This document shows, piece after piece, positions 33,464-42,101 of a DNA stretch of 64,000 bases. The translations under genes were made by a program, and so were the position numbers. Source of the stretch: Sphingomonadaceae bacterium (GTDB lineage: Bacteria; Pseudomonadota; Alphaproteobacteria; Sphingomonadales; Sphingomonadaceae); NCBI GenBank assembly GCA_947472735.1, contig CANJBY010000004.1, positions 24,311 through 88,310 on the forward strand, given 5' to 3'. A model generated the notes under the pieces. It was not told the origin of the DNA and searched no databases. It saw nothing but the letters and a program-made list of their open reading frames with translations. Every line of letters begins with the position of its first letter. Position 1 is the stretch's first letter.

Positions 33464-34186
33464 TCACGAGCCCGCGACCCGGCGGCCGAAGCCTCCGGCC
33501 GATCGATGCGCACCCGGCATCACTGCTGCGGGGCTGTTGGGAGCGGCGAACACGGTGCGGCGGAAGTTCTTTTCCAGCCGGTCCGAAATGTAGTTCCACA
33601 GCGCGACCACTTCAGCCGCGCTCCGGCCGTTGGGATCGACTTCCATCACCGTGCGGCCATCGATCATCGAGGCAGCGTAATCGGTGCGGTGGTGCAGTGT
33701 GATCGGGGCGACGGTGCCGTGCTGCGATAGCGCGACCGCCGCCTCGCTGGTGATCTTGGCCTTGGGGGTGGCGGCGTTCACAACGAAGATGAGGGGTTTG
33801 CCGGCACGTTCGCACAAGTCGACGGTAGCGCCGACGGCGCGCAGATCATGTGGACTGGGGCGGGTGGGAACAACGATCAACTCGGCAACAGAGATGACAC
33901 TCTGGATCGCCATGGTGATCGCGGGCGGCGTGTCGATCACCGCCAGGCGGAAGCCCTGCTGGCGCAACACGGCGAGATCGCTGGCCAATCGGGCGACGGT
34001 GGTTTGCGCAAAGGCAGGAAATTCAGCCTCGCGTTCGTTCCACCAATCGGACAGCGAACCTTGCGGGTCGATATCGATAAGTACGACCGGGCCGGCGCCC
34101 GCCCGTTGAGCCTGCACAGCGAGGTGTCCGGACAGGGTTGTCTTGCCCGATCCGCCCTTCTGTGATGCCAATGCCAATACGCGCAA
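33464..34186 (-). CDS. ParA/MinD-family ATPase
   Basis: A 240-aa protein with the deviant Walker A KGGSGKTTLSGHLA, Walker A' (DIDPQGSLSDWW) and Walker B (RLAVIDTPPAI). This is the shape of single-domain ParA-like ATPases that position DNA or protein complexes. No ParB follows; the neighbour is the RHH-like 176-aa protein, so it is an orphan ParA rather than the chromosomal parAB pair. The 238 bp to the divergent SPOR gene (34187-34424) hold the promoters and no gene. Confidence 0.88.
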   Translation of the reverse strand: MRVLALASQKGGSGKTTLSGHLAVQAQRAGAGPVVLIDIDPQGSLSDWWNEREAEFPAFAQTTVARLASDLAVLRQQGFRLAVIDTPPAITMAIQSVISVAELIVVPTRPSPHDLRAVGATVDLCERAGKPLIFVVNAATPKAKITSEAAVALSQHGTVAPITLHHRTDYAASMIDGRTVMEVDPNGRSAAEVVALWNYISDRLEKNFRRTVFAAPNSPAAVMPGAHRSAGGFGRRVAGS

Positions 34187-34424
34187 AGTCTGGTCCCCCC
34201 AGAGACAAATGATGCCAATCTGTCCGGGGGATCGCAGATCGTTCCTAATTTAGAGTTAACGATGGAGCTCCCGGCACAACTTGGTCGCCGATTGGGGCTG
34301 CCAAAAAACTTTTGCTAACCGGCTATTTACTGTGTCAATTAGGCATCGCGGACCGCACTGGATCGCCGCCCGGGAGTGAAAAACCCCTAGTGCCGGGCAG
34401 GAAATGGGCTTCAGGAACCTTTCG

Positions 34425-35483
34425 ATGAAATCCTTGTCCGCTCTGGCAGCAATTCTCGCGGCTGCGGCAATATCGATCGCGAATCCCGCGCATGCCGACG
34501 TGCGCAAAGGCGTTGATTCCTGGACCAACGGAGATTTCGCGGCAGCGGTTCGGGAATGGCGGCCGCTGGCTGATGCGGGCGATCCCGACGCCCAGTTCAA
34601 CCTCGCGCAGGCTTACAAGCTCGGCCGCGGTGTGCCGCAGGACCTCGCTCGCGCCGAGGATCTGTTCGCCCGCGCCTCGGACAAGGGGCACCTGCAAGCC
34701 GCTGACAACTATGGCCTGCTGCTGTTCCAGCGGGGCGAGCGCGCGAAGGCCCTGCCCTTCATCCGAGCTGCTGCCGACCGGGGCGAGCCGCGTGCGCAGT
34801 ACTTGCTCGGCATTTCGCACTTCAATGGCGAGAACGTGCCCAAAGACTGGGTGCGGGCCTATGCATTGGTCAGCCTGGCACACCAGTCCGGACTTACGCA
34901 GGCCAAAGTAGCGCTGACGCAGATGGATCAATTCGTTGCCATCGAGCAGCGCCAGCAAGCCGTGGCCCTAGCGCAGGAGCTGCGCAGCCAGGCCGATGCC
35001 ACCCGCGCGCGCCAGTTCGCCGCTCAGGACCTCGGGACCAGCGCGCCAGCACCGGCCGATGTCGTGACTCAACCGCTGCGCACCGCTCCGCGTCAGGCTC
35101 ACGTTGAACCCGTGGCCACTGCCCGGCAAGCTGCGGCCGGCGCCACTCCGGCCAGCGCCGGGGCGGACTTCGCGCGCCCCGCCCCGCATCCGTCCCCACC
35201 CCGCCCGCAAACTGCGCCGGTACGGACACCTGCTCCAACCGCGGTTCCTTCCACAGGCATCTGGCGGGTCCAGCTCGGCGCGTTCGGAGTGGCGGCCAAC
35301 GCCGATGCATTGTGGAACCGGATCAAGGCCCGCCCGGAGCTGGCCGGTCATCCCAGGATCAACGTACTCGCCGGCGCGGTGGTCAAGCTGCAGGCGGGAG
35401 GGTTCGCCACGCAGCAAGCGGCCCAGACAGCTTGCGGCTCCCTCAATGCGGCAGGCATCGGCTGCCTTGCGGTAAAGGGTTGA
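34425..35483 (+). CDS. Sel1-repeat protein with C-terminal SPOR domain
   Basis: 352 aa from ATG 34425 (AGGAAC before it). Signal peptide ending near NPAHA, then Sel1-like repeats (DAGDPDAQFNLAQAYKLGRG, DRGEPRAQYLLGISHFNG), a long Pro/Ala-rich linker and a SPOR domain (GIWRVQLGAFGVAANADALW ... CGSLNAAGIGCLAV). It is probably periplasmic, targeted to the division septum through SPOR binding to glycan strands. A second SPOR gene nearby is broken, so this one may have to serve alone. Confidence 0.82.
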   Translation: MKSLSALAAILAAAAISIANPAHADVRKGVDSWTNGDFAAAVREWRPLADAGDPDAQFNLAQAYKLGRGVPQDLARAEDLFARASDKGHLQAADNYGLLLFQRGERAKALPFIRAAADRGEPRAQYLLGISHFNGENVPKDWVRAYALVSLAHQSGLTQAKVALTQMDQFVAIEQRQQAVALAQELRSQADATRARQFAAQDLGTSAPAPADVVTQPLRTAPRQAHVEPVATARQAAAGATPASAGADFARPAPHPSPPRPQTAPVRTPAPTAVPSTGIWRVQLGAFGVAANADALWNRIKARPELAGHPRINVLAGAVVKLQAGGFATQQAAQTACGSLNAAGIGCLAVKG

Positions 35484-35490
35484 ACCGGCA

Positions 35491-36735
35491 GTGGAGGGTG
35501 CACCCGGACGGATCCGCACCCTCGATCTGATCCGCGGCGTCGCCGTCCTCGGCATCCTCGCCGTCAACATCACCGGTTTCGCAGGGCCGATCGGGGCAAC
35601 CCGGTCCCCGCACATACCTGCTCCCGGCAGCGCCGTTGACGAAGCGGCGTTCGCATTGATGCTGCTGGTGTTCGAAGGCAAGATGCGGATGCTGTTCTGC
35701 ATGTTGTTCGGGGCCAGCCTGGTGCTGTTCGTGGACCGAACCGACGCGCAGGGACGCGGCGGTGACGCGCTGCAATTGCGCCGTCTAGGGTGGCTCGCGC
35801 TGTTCGGAATGGCCCATTACCTGCTGCTGTGGTGGGGCGACATCCTGTTTGCCTACGCCGCCATCGGGCTGGTGGTCCTGGCCCTGCACCGCCGCCCGCT
35901 CCTTCATCTCGGAGTGCTGGCGCTGATGGTTTTTTCGGTCTGGACCCTGACCGCTCTGGCCGCCACCGTCGGTGATGCCGCCGCCGCTGAACAGCTCCAC
36001 CGCGGGACGGCGACCGCCGCTCAGATGAGCGATCACGCGGCGGCACTGGCTGACTCACTCAAAAACGCGGCTGCCGATCTCGGGATGATGCATGCCAGCT
36101 ACAGCCAGCAGTTCGCCCACCGGCTCGTCGAACACCCGCTGTGGTTGCCCAACATGGCGCTTAACAATCTTTGGGAACTGCTGCCGTTGATGCTGATCGG
36201 CGTGATCTTCCAGCGCAGCGGATTCTTCGCGGGCGAGTGGCCCCGCCCGCTGGTGCTGCGGATGGTCCGATCCGGCATTCTGGGCGGCGGCCTGCTTTCG
36301 CTCGCGGTGATCGGCTGGGCCTGGTGGCGCCATTTCGACCCGGTGCATGTCGGGGAGGTGGTCGCAGTCTGGTCGGCCGCGCCGCATCTGCTGATGGCAA
36401 CGGGCTACGCCGCGGCGCTTGTCCTGCTGGCACCCCGGCTGCTGCACACGCGGCTGGGGCGACGGATCGAGGCGACCGGGCGGATGGCGTTCAGCAACTA
36501 TCTGGGCACCACCGTGGTGATGACGGCGATGTTCAGCGGCTGGGGCCTGAACCTTGCCGGGACGGTACCGGAATCACGCATGGGCTGGTTCGTGCTGCTC
36601 GGATGGACGCTGATGCTTGGTTGGAGCCAGCCCTGGTTGCGCCGTTTCCGCCAGGGGCCCCTCGAGTGGGCCTGGCGCTGTTTGACCGAGTGGCGCCGGC
36701 TACCCTTGCGGCGGGCGGATCAATCCCGCTTGTAA
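35491..36735 (+). CDS. DUF418 multi-pass membrane protein
   Basis: A 414-aa integral membrane protein from a GTG start just 7 bp after the SPOR gene. It begins RIRTLDLIRGVAVLGILAVNI, the hallmark of the DUF418/YeiB family related to acyltransferase-3. It contains the family signatures KMRMLFCMLFGAS and GRMAFSNYLGTTV in the C-terminal DUF418 part. Function is not firmly known; cell-envelope modification is likely. It overlaps the 3' end of the convergent der gene by 16 bases. Confidence 0.88.
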   Translation: MEGAPGRIRTLDLIRGVAVLGILAVNITGFAGPIGATRSPHIPAPGSAVDEAAFALMLLVFEGKMRMLFCMLFGASLVLFVDRTDAQGRGGDALQLRRLGWLALFGMAHYLLLWWGDILFAYAAIGLVVLALHRRPLLHLGVLALMVFSVWTLTALAATVGDAAAAEQLHRGTATAAQMSDHAAALADSLKNAAADLGMMHASYSQQFAHRLVEHPLWLPNMALNNLWELLPLMLIGVIFQRSGFFAGEWPRPLVLRMVRSGILGGGLLSLAVIGWAWWRHFDPVHVGEVVAVWSAAPHLLMATGYAAALVLLAPRLLHTRLGRRIEATGRMAFSNYLGTTVVMTAMFSGWGLNLAGTVPESRMGWFVLLGWTLMLGWSQPWLRRFRQGPLEWAWRCLTEWRRLPLRRADQSRL

Positions 36736-38090
36736 GGATTCTTGGCGCTGCGCAGGGTCAGCCGCACCGGCACCGCTTCAAAGCCCAGGTCACGCCGGAT
36801 ACCGTTGACCAGATAGCGCCGGTAGCTCTCCGGAAGCTCGTCCAGCCGCGTGCCAAACAACACGAAGCCCGGCGGGCGAGTCTTCGCCTGAGTGATGTAG
36901 CGCAGCTTGATCCGCTTGCCTCCGGGGGCGGGAGGCGGGTTCTTTTCCAGCGCCTCGTCGAACCAGCGGTTGAGTAGCCCGGTCGAGACGCGCTTGCTCC
37001 AGGCTTCGCGCAATTCGAAAGCTGCGCGCAGCAGATCGTCGAGCCCTTTGCCCGTGCGTGCCGAAACAGCAAGCAGCGGCAACCCGCGAACCTGCGCCAA
37101 GCCTTCGTCCAGCGCGCCGCGGATGCCGTTGAACAGGCCCGAGGCACCCTCGGCGACGTCCCACTTGTTGATCGCAACGATCAACGCGCGGCCTTCCTCG
37201 ATCACCATCGAGGCGATCTTGAGGTCCTGATGCTCGAGCCCGCGAGTCGCATCGAGCAGCAGCACCACCACTTCGGCGAAATCGACGGCGTGGCGGGCAT
37301 CGGCCACCGCCATCTTCTCGAGCTTCTCGACGACTTGCGCCTTCTTGCGCATACCTGCCGTGTCGATCAGCCGCACCGGGCGTGGATCGCCGCCTTTCGG
37401 ATCGGTCCATTGCCAATCGACTGCAATCGAATCCCGGGTGATCCCGGCCTCGGGCCCGGTCAGCAAGCGGTCTTCGCCCAGCATGGCATTGATGAGGGTC
37501 GACTTGCCGGCATTCGGGCGACCAACGATGGCGAGCTTGAGCGGGCCGGAGAGGTCATCCTCATCCACCTCGGGCTCAAACCGCTCATCCTCGTCGCGCT
37601 CGATCAGCGGTTGCAAGGCTTCGAACAAGTCCGCCAGACCCTCGCCATGCTCCGCTGAAAGCGCCACCGGCTCACCCAGGCCGAGGCTGAAGGCCTCGAA
37701 CAACCCGCCGTCGCCCGCCCTGCCTTCAGCCTTGTTGGCAATGACGATCACCGGAACGGTGGAGGCGCGCAGCCACCGGCCGATCTCTTCATCAAGCGGA
37801 GTCAGCCCGGCGCGCGCGTCGATCACGAACAGAGCCACATCGGCGCCGTGCAACGATACTTCCGTTTGCTGGCGCATGCGCCCCGGCAAACTGGCCGCGT
37901 CCTCATCCTCCCAGCCCGCCGTATCGACGATGGTGAACTCCAGGCCGAGCAAGTGCGCTTCGCCAAAACGCCGGTCACGCGTCACCCCCGGCTGGTCGTC
38001 GACCAGCGCAAGCTTCTTGCCGACCAGCCGGTTGAACAGCGTCGACTTTCCGACATTGGGCCGGCCGATGATGATCACCTGGGGGAGCAT
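36720..38090 (-). CDS. der: Ribosome biogenesis GTPase Der
   Basis: 456 aa from ATG 38090. Two tandem GTPase domains, each with G1 (GRPNVGKSTLFN and GRPNAGKSTLIN), G3 (DTAGW and DTAGM) and G4 (ANKAE and INKWD), then the KH-like C-terminal domain (RITLRYITQ-type segment IKLRYITQAKTRPPGF). Der is essential for 50S subunit assembly. The start chosen omits a TTG four codons upstream. Confidence 0.96.
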   Translation of the reverse strand: MLPQVIIIGRPNVGKSTLFNRLVGKKLALVDDQPGVTRDRRFGEAHLLGLEFTIVDTAGWEDEDAASLPGRMRQQTEVSLHGADVALFVIDARAGLTPLDEEIGRWLRASTVPVIVIANKAEGRAGDGGLFEAFSLGLGEPVALSAEHGEGLADLFEALQPLIERDEDERFEPEVDEDDLSGPLKLAIVGRPNAGKSTLINAMLGEDRLLTGPEAGITRDSIAVDWQWTDPKGGDPRPVRLIDTAGMRKKAQVVEKLEKMAVADARHAVDFAEVVVLLLDATRGLEHQDLKIASMVIEEGRALIVAINKWDVAEGASGLFNGIRGALDEGLAQVRGLPLLAVSARTGKGLDDLLRAAFELREAWSKRVSTGLLNRWFDEALEKNPPPAPGGKRIKLRYITQAKTRPPGFVLFGTRLDELPESYRRYLVNGIRRDLGFEAVPVRLTLRSAKNPYKRD

Positions 38091-38217
38091 TTCGCGCCCC
38101 AAGTGGTCGCTTGCGGGCCGAAAGGCAAGCTTCGGTTCGTCGCGATTATCAAAGGTAATGCGGAATTAACCACACCCCTCAGCCCAAGGTTAACCACGAG
38201 TTTCGCAAAGACGCCAA

Positions 38218-38616
38218 ATGTCGCTGCGATATTTCACTTGTCTGGTCGGCCTTTGCCTCGGGCTTGCAACCCCGCTCGCGGCGCGTTCAACCATCGACGT
38301 CGAAGATGTTTCCGGCGGCGGATCGATCGAGGACGACGTGCGCGCCGTCGACGTTTCGCCGGATAACGACTGGAGCGAGGTCCGGGTGTGGTACGCGCCG
38401 ATTCAGGATCTTGGCGGCACGCACTGGCCGGTGACCGGCTTCATCTACAACCAGAAGGCCAAACCAGCCGAAACCACCCTGGAGCGCGGCCTATCAGGCA
38501 CCGACGATCCGATCGGGGCAATCATTGCGGCGCGTCAGGCGCCGGCCGCTCTCAAGCCTTCGCGATTGGCGGATTCTCGCCAAGATCTTCGAACCAGGCT
38601 TCGACCGGGCCGTTAA
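38218..38616 (+). CDS. Secreted hypothetical protein
   Basis: A 132-aa protein with a signal peptide ending near ATPLAARS, followed by an acidic region and a short conserved-looking core (EVRVWYAPIQDLGGTHWPVTGFIYN). The last 65 bases overlap the convergent DUF3297 gene. No family recognised; a periplasmic role is likely. Confidence 0.6.
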   Translation: MSLRYFTCLVGLCLGLATPLAARSTIDVEDVSGGGSIEDDVRAVDVSPDNDWSEVRVWYAPIQDLGGTHWPVTGFIYNQKAKPAETTLERGLSGTDDPIGAIIAARQAPAALKPSRLADSRQDLRTRLRPGR

Positions 38617-38839
38617 GCTTGATCGTCAGCGGCTGCCCGTTGCGATCCATCGACTTGCCGGCCTGGACCCGCACCCATCCTTCGGAAATGCAGTATTCCT
38701 CGATATTGTTGCGCACCACGCCCTTGAAGCGGATGCCAATGCCACGGCTCAGCAGTTCCATATTGAAATGGGGGCTTTTCGCGCTGATCGCGAGCCGGTC
38801 GGGCGGCAGGTCGGGGCTAGGTGTGATGTCTTCGCTCAT
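38552..38839 (-). CDS. DUF3297 protein
   Basis: A 95-aa protein from ATG 38839 (MSEDITPSPDLPPDRLAIS...). The pattern SPHFNMELLSRGIGIRFKGVVRNNIEEYCISEGWVRV and RNGQPLTIKLNGPVEAWFE matches the DUF3297 family of short alpha/gamma-proteobacterial proteins. Cytoplasmic; function unknown. It overlaps the convergent secreted-protein gene. Confidence 0.8.
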   Translation of the reverse strand: MSEDITPSPDLPPDRLAISAKSPHFNMELLSRGIGIRFKGVVRNNIEEYCISEGWVRVQAGKSMDRNGQPLTIKLNGPVEAWFEDLGENPPIAKA

Positions 38840-38919
38840 GCGCCAGCGCCATAGGCCACTTTGCCCGCTTGTCAATTTGCCCGGGCCCCTCTAATGGCGC
38901 GCCTTCCGCATGGCATTGC

Positions 38920-38994
38920 GGGCGCGTAGCTCAGCGGTAGAGCACACCCTTCACACGGGTGGGGTCACAGGTTCAATCCCTGTCGCGCCCACCA
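38920..38994 (+). tRNA. tRNA-Val (CAC)
   Basis: 75 bases with acceptor GGGCGCG/CGCGCCC and encoded CCA, anticodon stem ACCC/GGGT around TTCACAC giving anticodon CAC, and T-arm ACAGG/CCTGT. It opens a tRNA cluster of Val, Thr and Leu genes. Confidence 0.95.
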
Positions 38995-39335
38995 TGACTG
39001 GCCAGGAGAATAGCGTTTCTCCGCTAGAGTTGCTTCGCCTGGCCCTTTCGGTTGAGATGCCTTTAGGCTGCAAGTGCGCTTGTCAGGCGGCAACAAGTTC
39101 CGTTTCGAGAGGATACGACGCTGGTTCCGCCGCACCGGAACGCGCGCGGTAGACGTTTGCCTCGGGTGATTGGAGGTGGCGTTCCAGCATCGTCGTCGGT
39201 GAACGTTCCGCGTGGCAGCAACATCTATGCCTACGATGCGAAGAGTAGACAGATTTCGAGCGTGCTTGGAGGGTAAAATATACAACAAAGCCCCACATGT
39301 GCTGGGCTTTCAAATCACAGAATTTAAGAGAAAAA
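38995..39335. other. Gene-free interval between tRNA-Val and tRNA-Thr
   Basis: 341 bp without a credible gene. Just after tRNA-Val a nested structure is visible: GGCCAGG (39000-39006) with CCTGGCC (39038-39044) enclosing GGAGAA-TAGCG-TTCTCC, perhaps the tRNA terminator. Near the right end AAAGCCC (39288) pairs with GGGCTTT (39305), a weak bidirectional terminator. The ORFs in the track here look random. Confidence 0.45.
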
Positions 39336-39411
39336 TGGTGCCGCCTATAGGATTCGAACCTACGACCCCCGCATTACGAATGCGATGCTCTACCAACTGA
39401 GCTAAGGCGGC
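39336..39411 (-). tRNA. tRNA-Thr (CGT)
   Basis: 76 bases with acceptor GCCGCCT/AGGCGGC and encoded CCA, and an anticodon stem-loop GCAT-TCGTA-ATGC with CGT anticodon. The 5' end faces the small island to its right. Confidence 0.95.
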
Positions 39412-39474
39412 AATGACGCGCCCATTAGCGTCATCTAGGCGATTTTCATACCCCCTTTTTTGCTTGGTTTGCAG

Positions 39475-40185
39475 TCATTTCCTTCTTTTCTGCATTGTCT
39501 GGAGATTTCCGTGCCTTGCGACCATGCGCTCCATCCTCTTCGCATCGGACAGGACATGCAGCACCAGCAGCGGCGCGGTGAGGCCCAGGTGCTCGCGATA
39601 GGCACCACCCGCGACATAGGCGTCATACTGCAACAGGTTCCGCTCGAAACTCTTCCGGTTCCAGTTGCTCGAAGTTGTCGGCTCGGTAGCGCGATCCGCC
39701 TCGACCGCAAAGAAGCGGAAGCGGTCGCCATTCGCAGTACGGTAGCGCAAGCCGAAAACCGCATCCGGTATCAGGTCTTTCGGCCCGATCCATCCAGTTG
39801 CGGGATCGGCAATGGTGACGGGAAAGCGCAGTTCGACCTCGGCTCGCGCCAGAATCTGCGACTGCGGAATGAAGGTAATGTCCTTGCGGTCAAGCGTGGC
39901 CAGCTCGACCGACGCCGTGATGCAGCTCGTCATGAAGCGGTGCAGCCACGGCCCGGATGGTGAGTTGTTCTTCAGCCTATCAATGCCTCTGCGTTCCAAG
40001 GCACGCCGTCCCGCCGGGGCAAGGTCATAGACAAGCTGATTGTACCGGCTGTTGAGGGTGCGGAACTGTTGCGGCGGACGGATCAGGTATGCGCCGTTGC
40101 CAGGCGTATTATCCTCGTGGAAGAGGTCGGTAAGCCGCTCGCGTGTGCGCTTGGCGCTGCGATGGAAACAAAGGATGCAGAAGGG
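39475..40185 (-). pseudogene. Replication-relaxation protein gene, 5'-truncated
   Basis: The track shows only 174 aa from a TTG at 39999, but the frame is protein-like upstream to 40185 (RSAKRTRERLTDLFHEDN, AYLIRPPQQFRTLN, YNQLVYDLAPAGRRALE), where a TGA stops it before any start codon. Together they match the central and C-terminal part of the Replic_Relax family (GPWLHRFMTSCI, LIPDAVFGLRY, RFFAVEADRATEP) known from plasmids and integrative elements. The winged-helix N-terminus is lost, so this is a remnant of an integrated replicon. Confidence 0.7.
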
Positions 40186-40231
40186 TCAAGACCAAATTTA
40201 CAATAGGCGGATGATGGGGGTGATGGTGGGG

Positions 40232-40262
40232 TTCATAAATTATGCGGAACATAATTTATGAA
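40232..40262. repeat. Perfect 13-bp inverted repeat with 5-bp spacer
   Basis: TTCATAAATTATG and CATAATTTATGAA flank CGGAA with no mismatch. The arms are AT-rich in a GC-rich genome. The layout (two 13-bp arms, short spacer) resembles a tyrosine-recombinase core site or a dimeric-repressor operator. It sits between the truncated replication-relaxation gene and the AlpA-type gene. Confidence 0.8.
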
Positions 40263-40343
40263 GTCACGAAGCGGCAGCTTGCTGTTCAGCGCCACTGTGT
40301 GGTGCCATGTTCCTCTTTGGATAGGGAACGAATTTGGGGCGAG

Positions 40344-40377
40344 ATGGGGATACAGGAATAAGGGCTTGTATCCCCAT
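40344..40377. repeat. Perfect 11-bp inverted repeat (hairpin)
   Basis: ATGGGGATACA (40344-40354) and TGTATCCCCAT (40367-40377) are separated by 12 bases. No T run follows on either side, so it is not a typical terminator. No gene covers it. Confidence 0.75.
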
Positions 40378-40433
40378 GTCCGGTCTGCTCGGGAAATGGG
40401 TGACCGGGCTTGCAATCCCGGCCACCCGCTCCT

Positions 40434-40634
40434 TCAGAAGGAGTGTCGGCTAGGCGCTTCTCTGCAATCCAACCGTTTTTGGAGCCAGTCGAGCACTTCA
40501 GCCTCAACCCATCCCACTCGGCTAGGGCCAAGGTGTACCCGCTTGGGGAATTGCCCGGCCTTTTCCAATCGTGCGATGTGCTGCGGTGAGTACAGAACCA
40601 ATTCCTTGAGCTGACGCTTTGATAGAATCCTCAT
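40434..40634 (-). CDS. AlpA-family regulator
   Basis: A 66-aa protein from ATG 40634; the track's longer version adds a shadow N-terminus. MRILSKRQLKELVLYSPQHIARLEKAGQFPKRVHLGPSRVGWVEAEVLDWL is read as the AlpA/excisionase-type winged helix (helix, then FPxRVxLGxxRVGW, then EVxxWL). Such proteins activate excision genes in integrated elements. With the truncated replication gene it marks debris of one element between two tRNA genes. Confidence 0.8.
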   Translation of the reverse strand: MRILSKRQLKELVLYSPQHIARLEKAGQFPKRVHLGPSRVGWVEAEVLDWLQKRLDCREAPSRHSF

Positions 40635-40847
40635 CACGATGTTCCCATGAAGAGAGCATCGCGATGCCCCGGTTACGACAATACCCAGGCGGGCTGACGT
40701 TATCAGGATCGTGAAGTGTCGCCAATGGACTGAGCATAGGTGCGCATCGCGTCTCATTGCTTCGCAGAGTTCAGGGTGGACCAAAGGGTGGGCCAAATTT
40801 CAGAGTGGCCCCTAAGGGGTTGAAATTAAGCTATAAAATTAGTGAAA

Positions 40848-40936
40848 TGGTGCCCAGAAGAGGACTCGAACCTCCACGCCCTTGCGAGCGCCAGCACCTG
40901 AAGCTGGTGCGTCTACCAATTCCGCCATCTGGGCAC
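40848..40936 (-). tRNA. tRNA-Leu (CAG)
   Basis: An 89-base class II tRNA with acceptor GTGCCCA/TGGGCAC, encoded CCA, long variable arm and anticodon stem CCAGC/GCTGG around TTCAGGT, giving anticodon CAG. Its 3' end points towards the small island on its left. Confidence 0.95.
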
Positions 40937-41131
40937 GGTGCGCCGTGCCGGAACGCACGGTGCGAGGTAGGAGCGGGCCGATAGCGGGCGGCGGGGGCGC
41001 TTGTCAACGGCAAGGGTGGGAGATTCTTCCAGACCGGCCAGGCGGGCCCGGCATAGGCCGTTGCACTGAAGGCCGAGACTGTGCCAAGGGGCCGCTTAGA
41101 GGCAGGCATTCACAGCTGCGGCGAGGACGAG

Positions 41132-42097
41132 ATGACGGTCAGGACGGACAGCGAGGCATTGCGCGGCAAGCTGGTGGTGCTGATCGGCGGCAGTGGCTTT
41201 TTCGGTCGGCACGTGGCGCAGGAGCTCCTGGCGCGAGGCGCGCGGTTGCGGATCGCCAGCCGTAATCCGCGGCGCGCTTTCGCCATCAAGCCGCTGGGCA
41301 ACCTGGGACAGGTGCAGTTTACCGGGATCGACGTGACCAAGAGCAAGCACCTCGGCCTTCTGCTCGAGGGCGCGCACGCCGTCGTGAACCTGGCCGGCGC
41401 GTTCAAGGGCAATCTCGACGCATTGCAGGGCAAAGGTGCGGGCCGGATCGCAGCGGTCGCAAAGGCTGCCGGAGCGACGGCCTTCGTCCATGTTTCCGCA
41501 CTGGGCGCCGACGCCGAAAGCCCTATCGACTATGCCCGGACCAAGGCGGAGGGTGAGACCGCAGTGCTGGGCGCATTCCCGACCGCGACGATCCTGCGGC
41601 CGTCGGTCCTGTTCGGCGGAGACGACAGTTTCGTGAACCTGTCCGCCGGACTGATCGCCACCTTGCCGGCCGTGCCGGTATTCGGCCCGGCGGCGCAGTT
41701 CCAGCCCTGCTTCGTCGATGATGCCGCCGAAGCGGTAGCGGCAGCGCTGGTCGATTCCGCCGCCCACGGGGGCAAGACTTTCGAACTGGTCGGCCCCGAG
41801 ACCATCACCATGGGTGACCTGAACCGCCGGATTGCCGCCGCGCAGGGGCGCAAGCGCTGGTTTGCCGAACTGCCGGATGCGGTATCGGGGGTGATCGCCA
41901 CGCTCACCGGTTGGTTGCCGCTGGCGCCGCTCACGTCCGATCAGTGGCAACTGCTCAAGGCGGGCAGCATTGCTTCAGGAAAACTGCCGGGCTTCAAGGC
42001 GCTGGGCATCGCCCCGCGGCCGCTCGACCTGTTCCTTGATCGCTGGATGACGCGATATCGCCATCACGGCCGGTTCGGCGGCACCAGCGCGGCTTGA
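41132..42097 (+). CDS. NDUFA9-like NAD(P)-binding protein
   Basis: 321 aa from ATG 41132 (GAGGACGAG before it). An atypical short-chain dehydrogenase with the NAD-binding loop VVLIGGSGFFGRHVAQELLARGARL and the VVNLAGAF strand. The overall pattern (SKHLGLLLEGAHAVVNLAG, DYARTKAEGE, ILRPSVLFGGDDSFVN) matches the complex I NDUFA9/39-kDa family. In alphaproteobacteria these can be supernumerary subunits of NADH dehydrogenase; enzyme activity is not expected to be strong. Confidence 0.85.
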   Translation: MTVRTDSEALRGKLVVLIGGSGFFGRHVAQELLARGARLRIASRNPRRAFAIKPLGNLGQVQFTGIDVTKSKHLGLLLEGAHAVVNLAGAFKGNLDALQGKGAGRIAAVAKAAGATAFVHVSALGADAESPIDYARTKAEGETAVLGAFPTATILRPSVLFGGDDSFVNLSAGLIATLPAVPVFGPAAQFQPCFVDDAAEAVAAALVDSAAHGGKTFELVGPETITMGDLNRRIAAAQGRKRWFAELPDAVSGVIATLTGWLPLAPLTSDQWQLLKAGSIASGKLPGFKALGIAPRPLDLFLDRWMTRYRHHGRFGGTSAA

Positions 42098-42101
42098 GTA
42101 G

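Noticed and set aside
38965-39288. A 107-aa minus-strand ORF between tRNA-Val and tRNA-Thr
   Set aside because: It starts in non-coding DNA and runs into the tRNA-Val gene; no recognisable pattern or ribosome-binding site.
40258-40614. A 118-aa plus-strand ORF between the palindromes and AlpA
   Set aside because: It runs through the 11-bp inverted repeat and is antisense to the AlpA-type gene; no domain.
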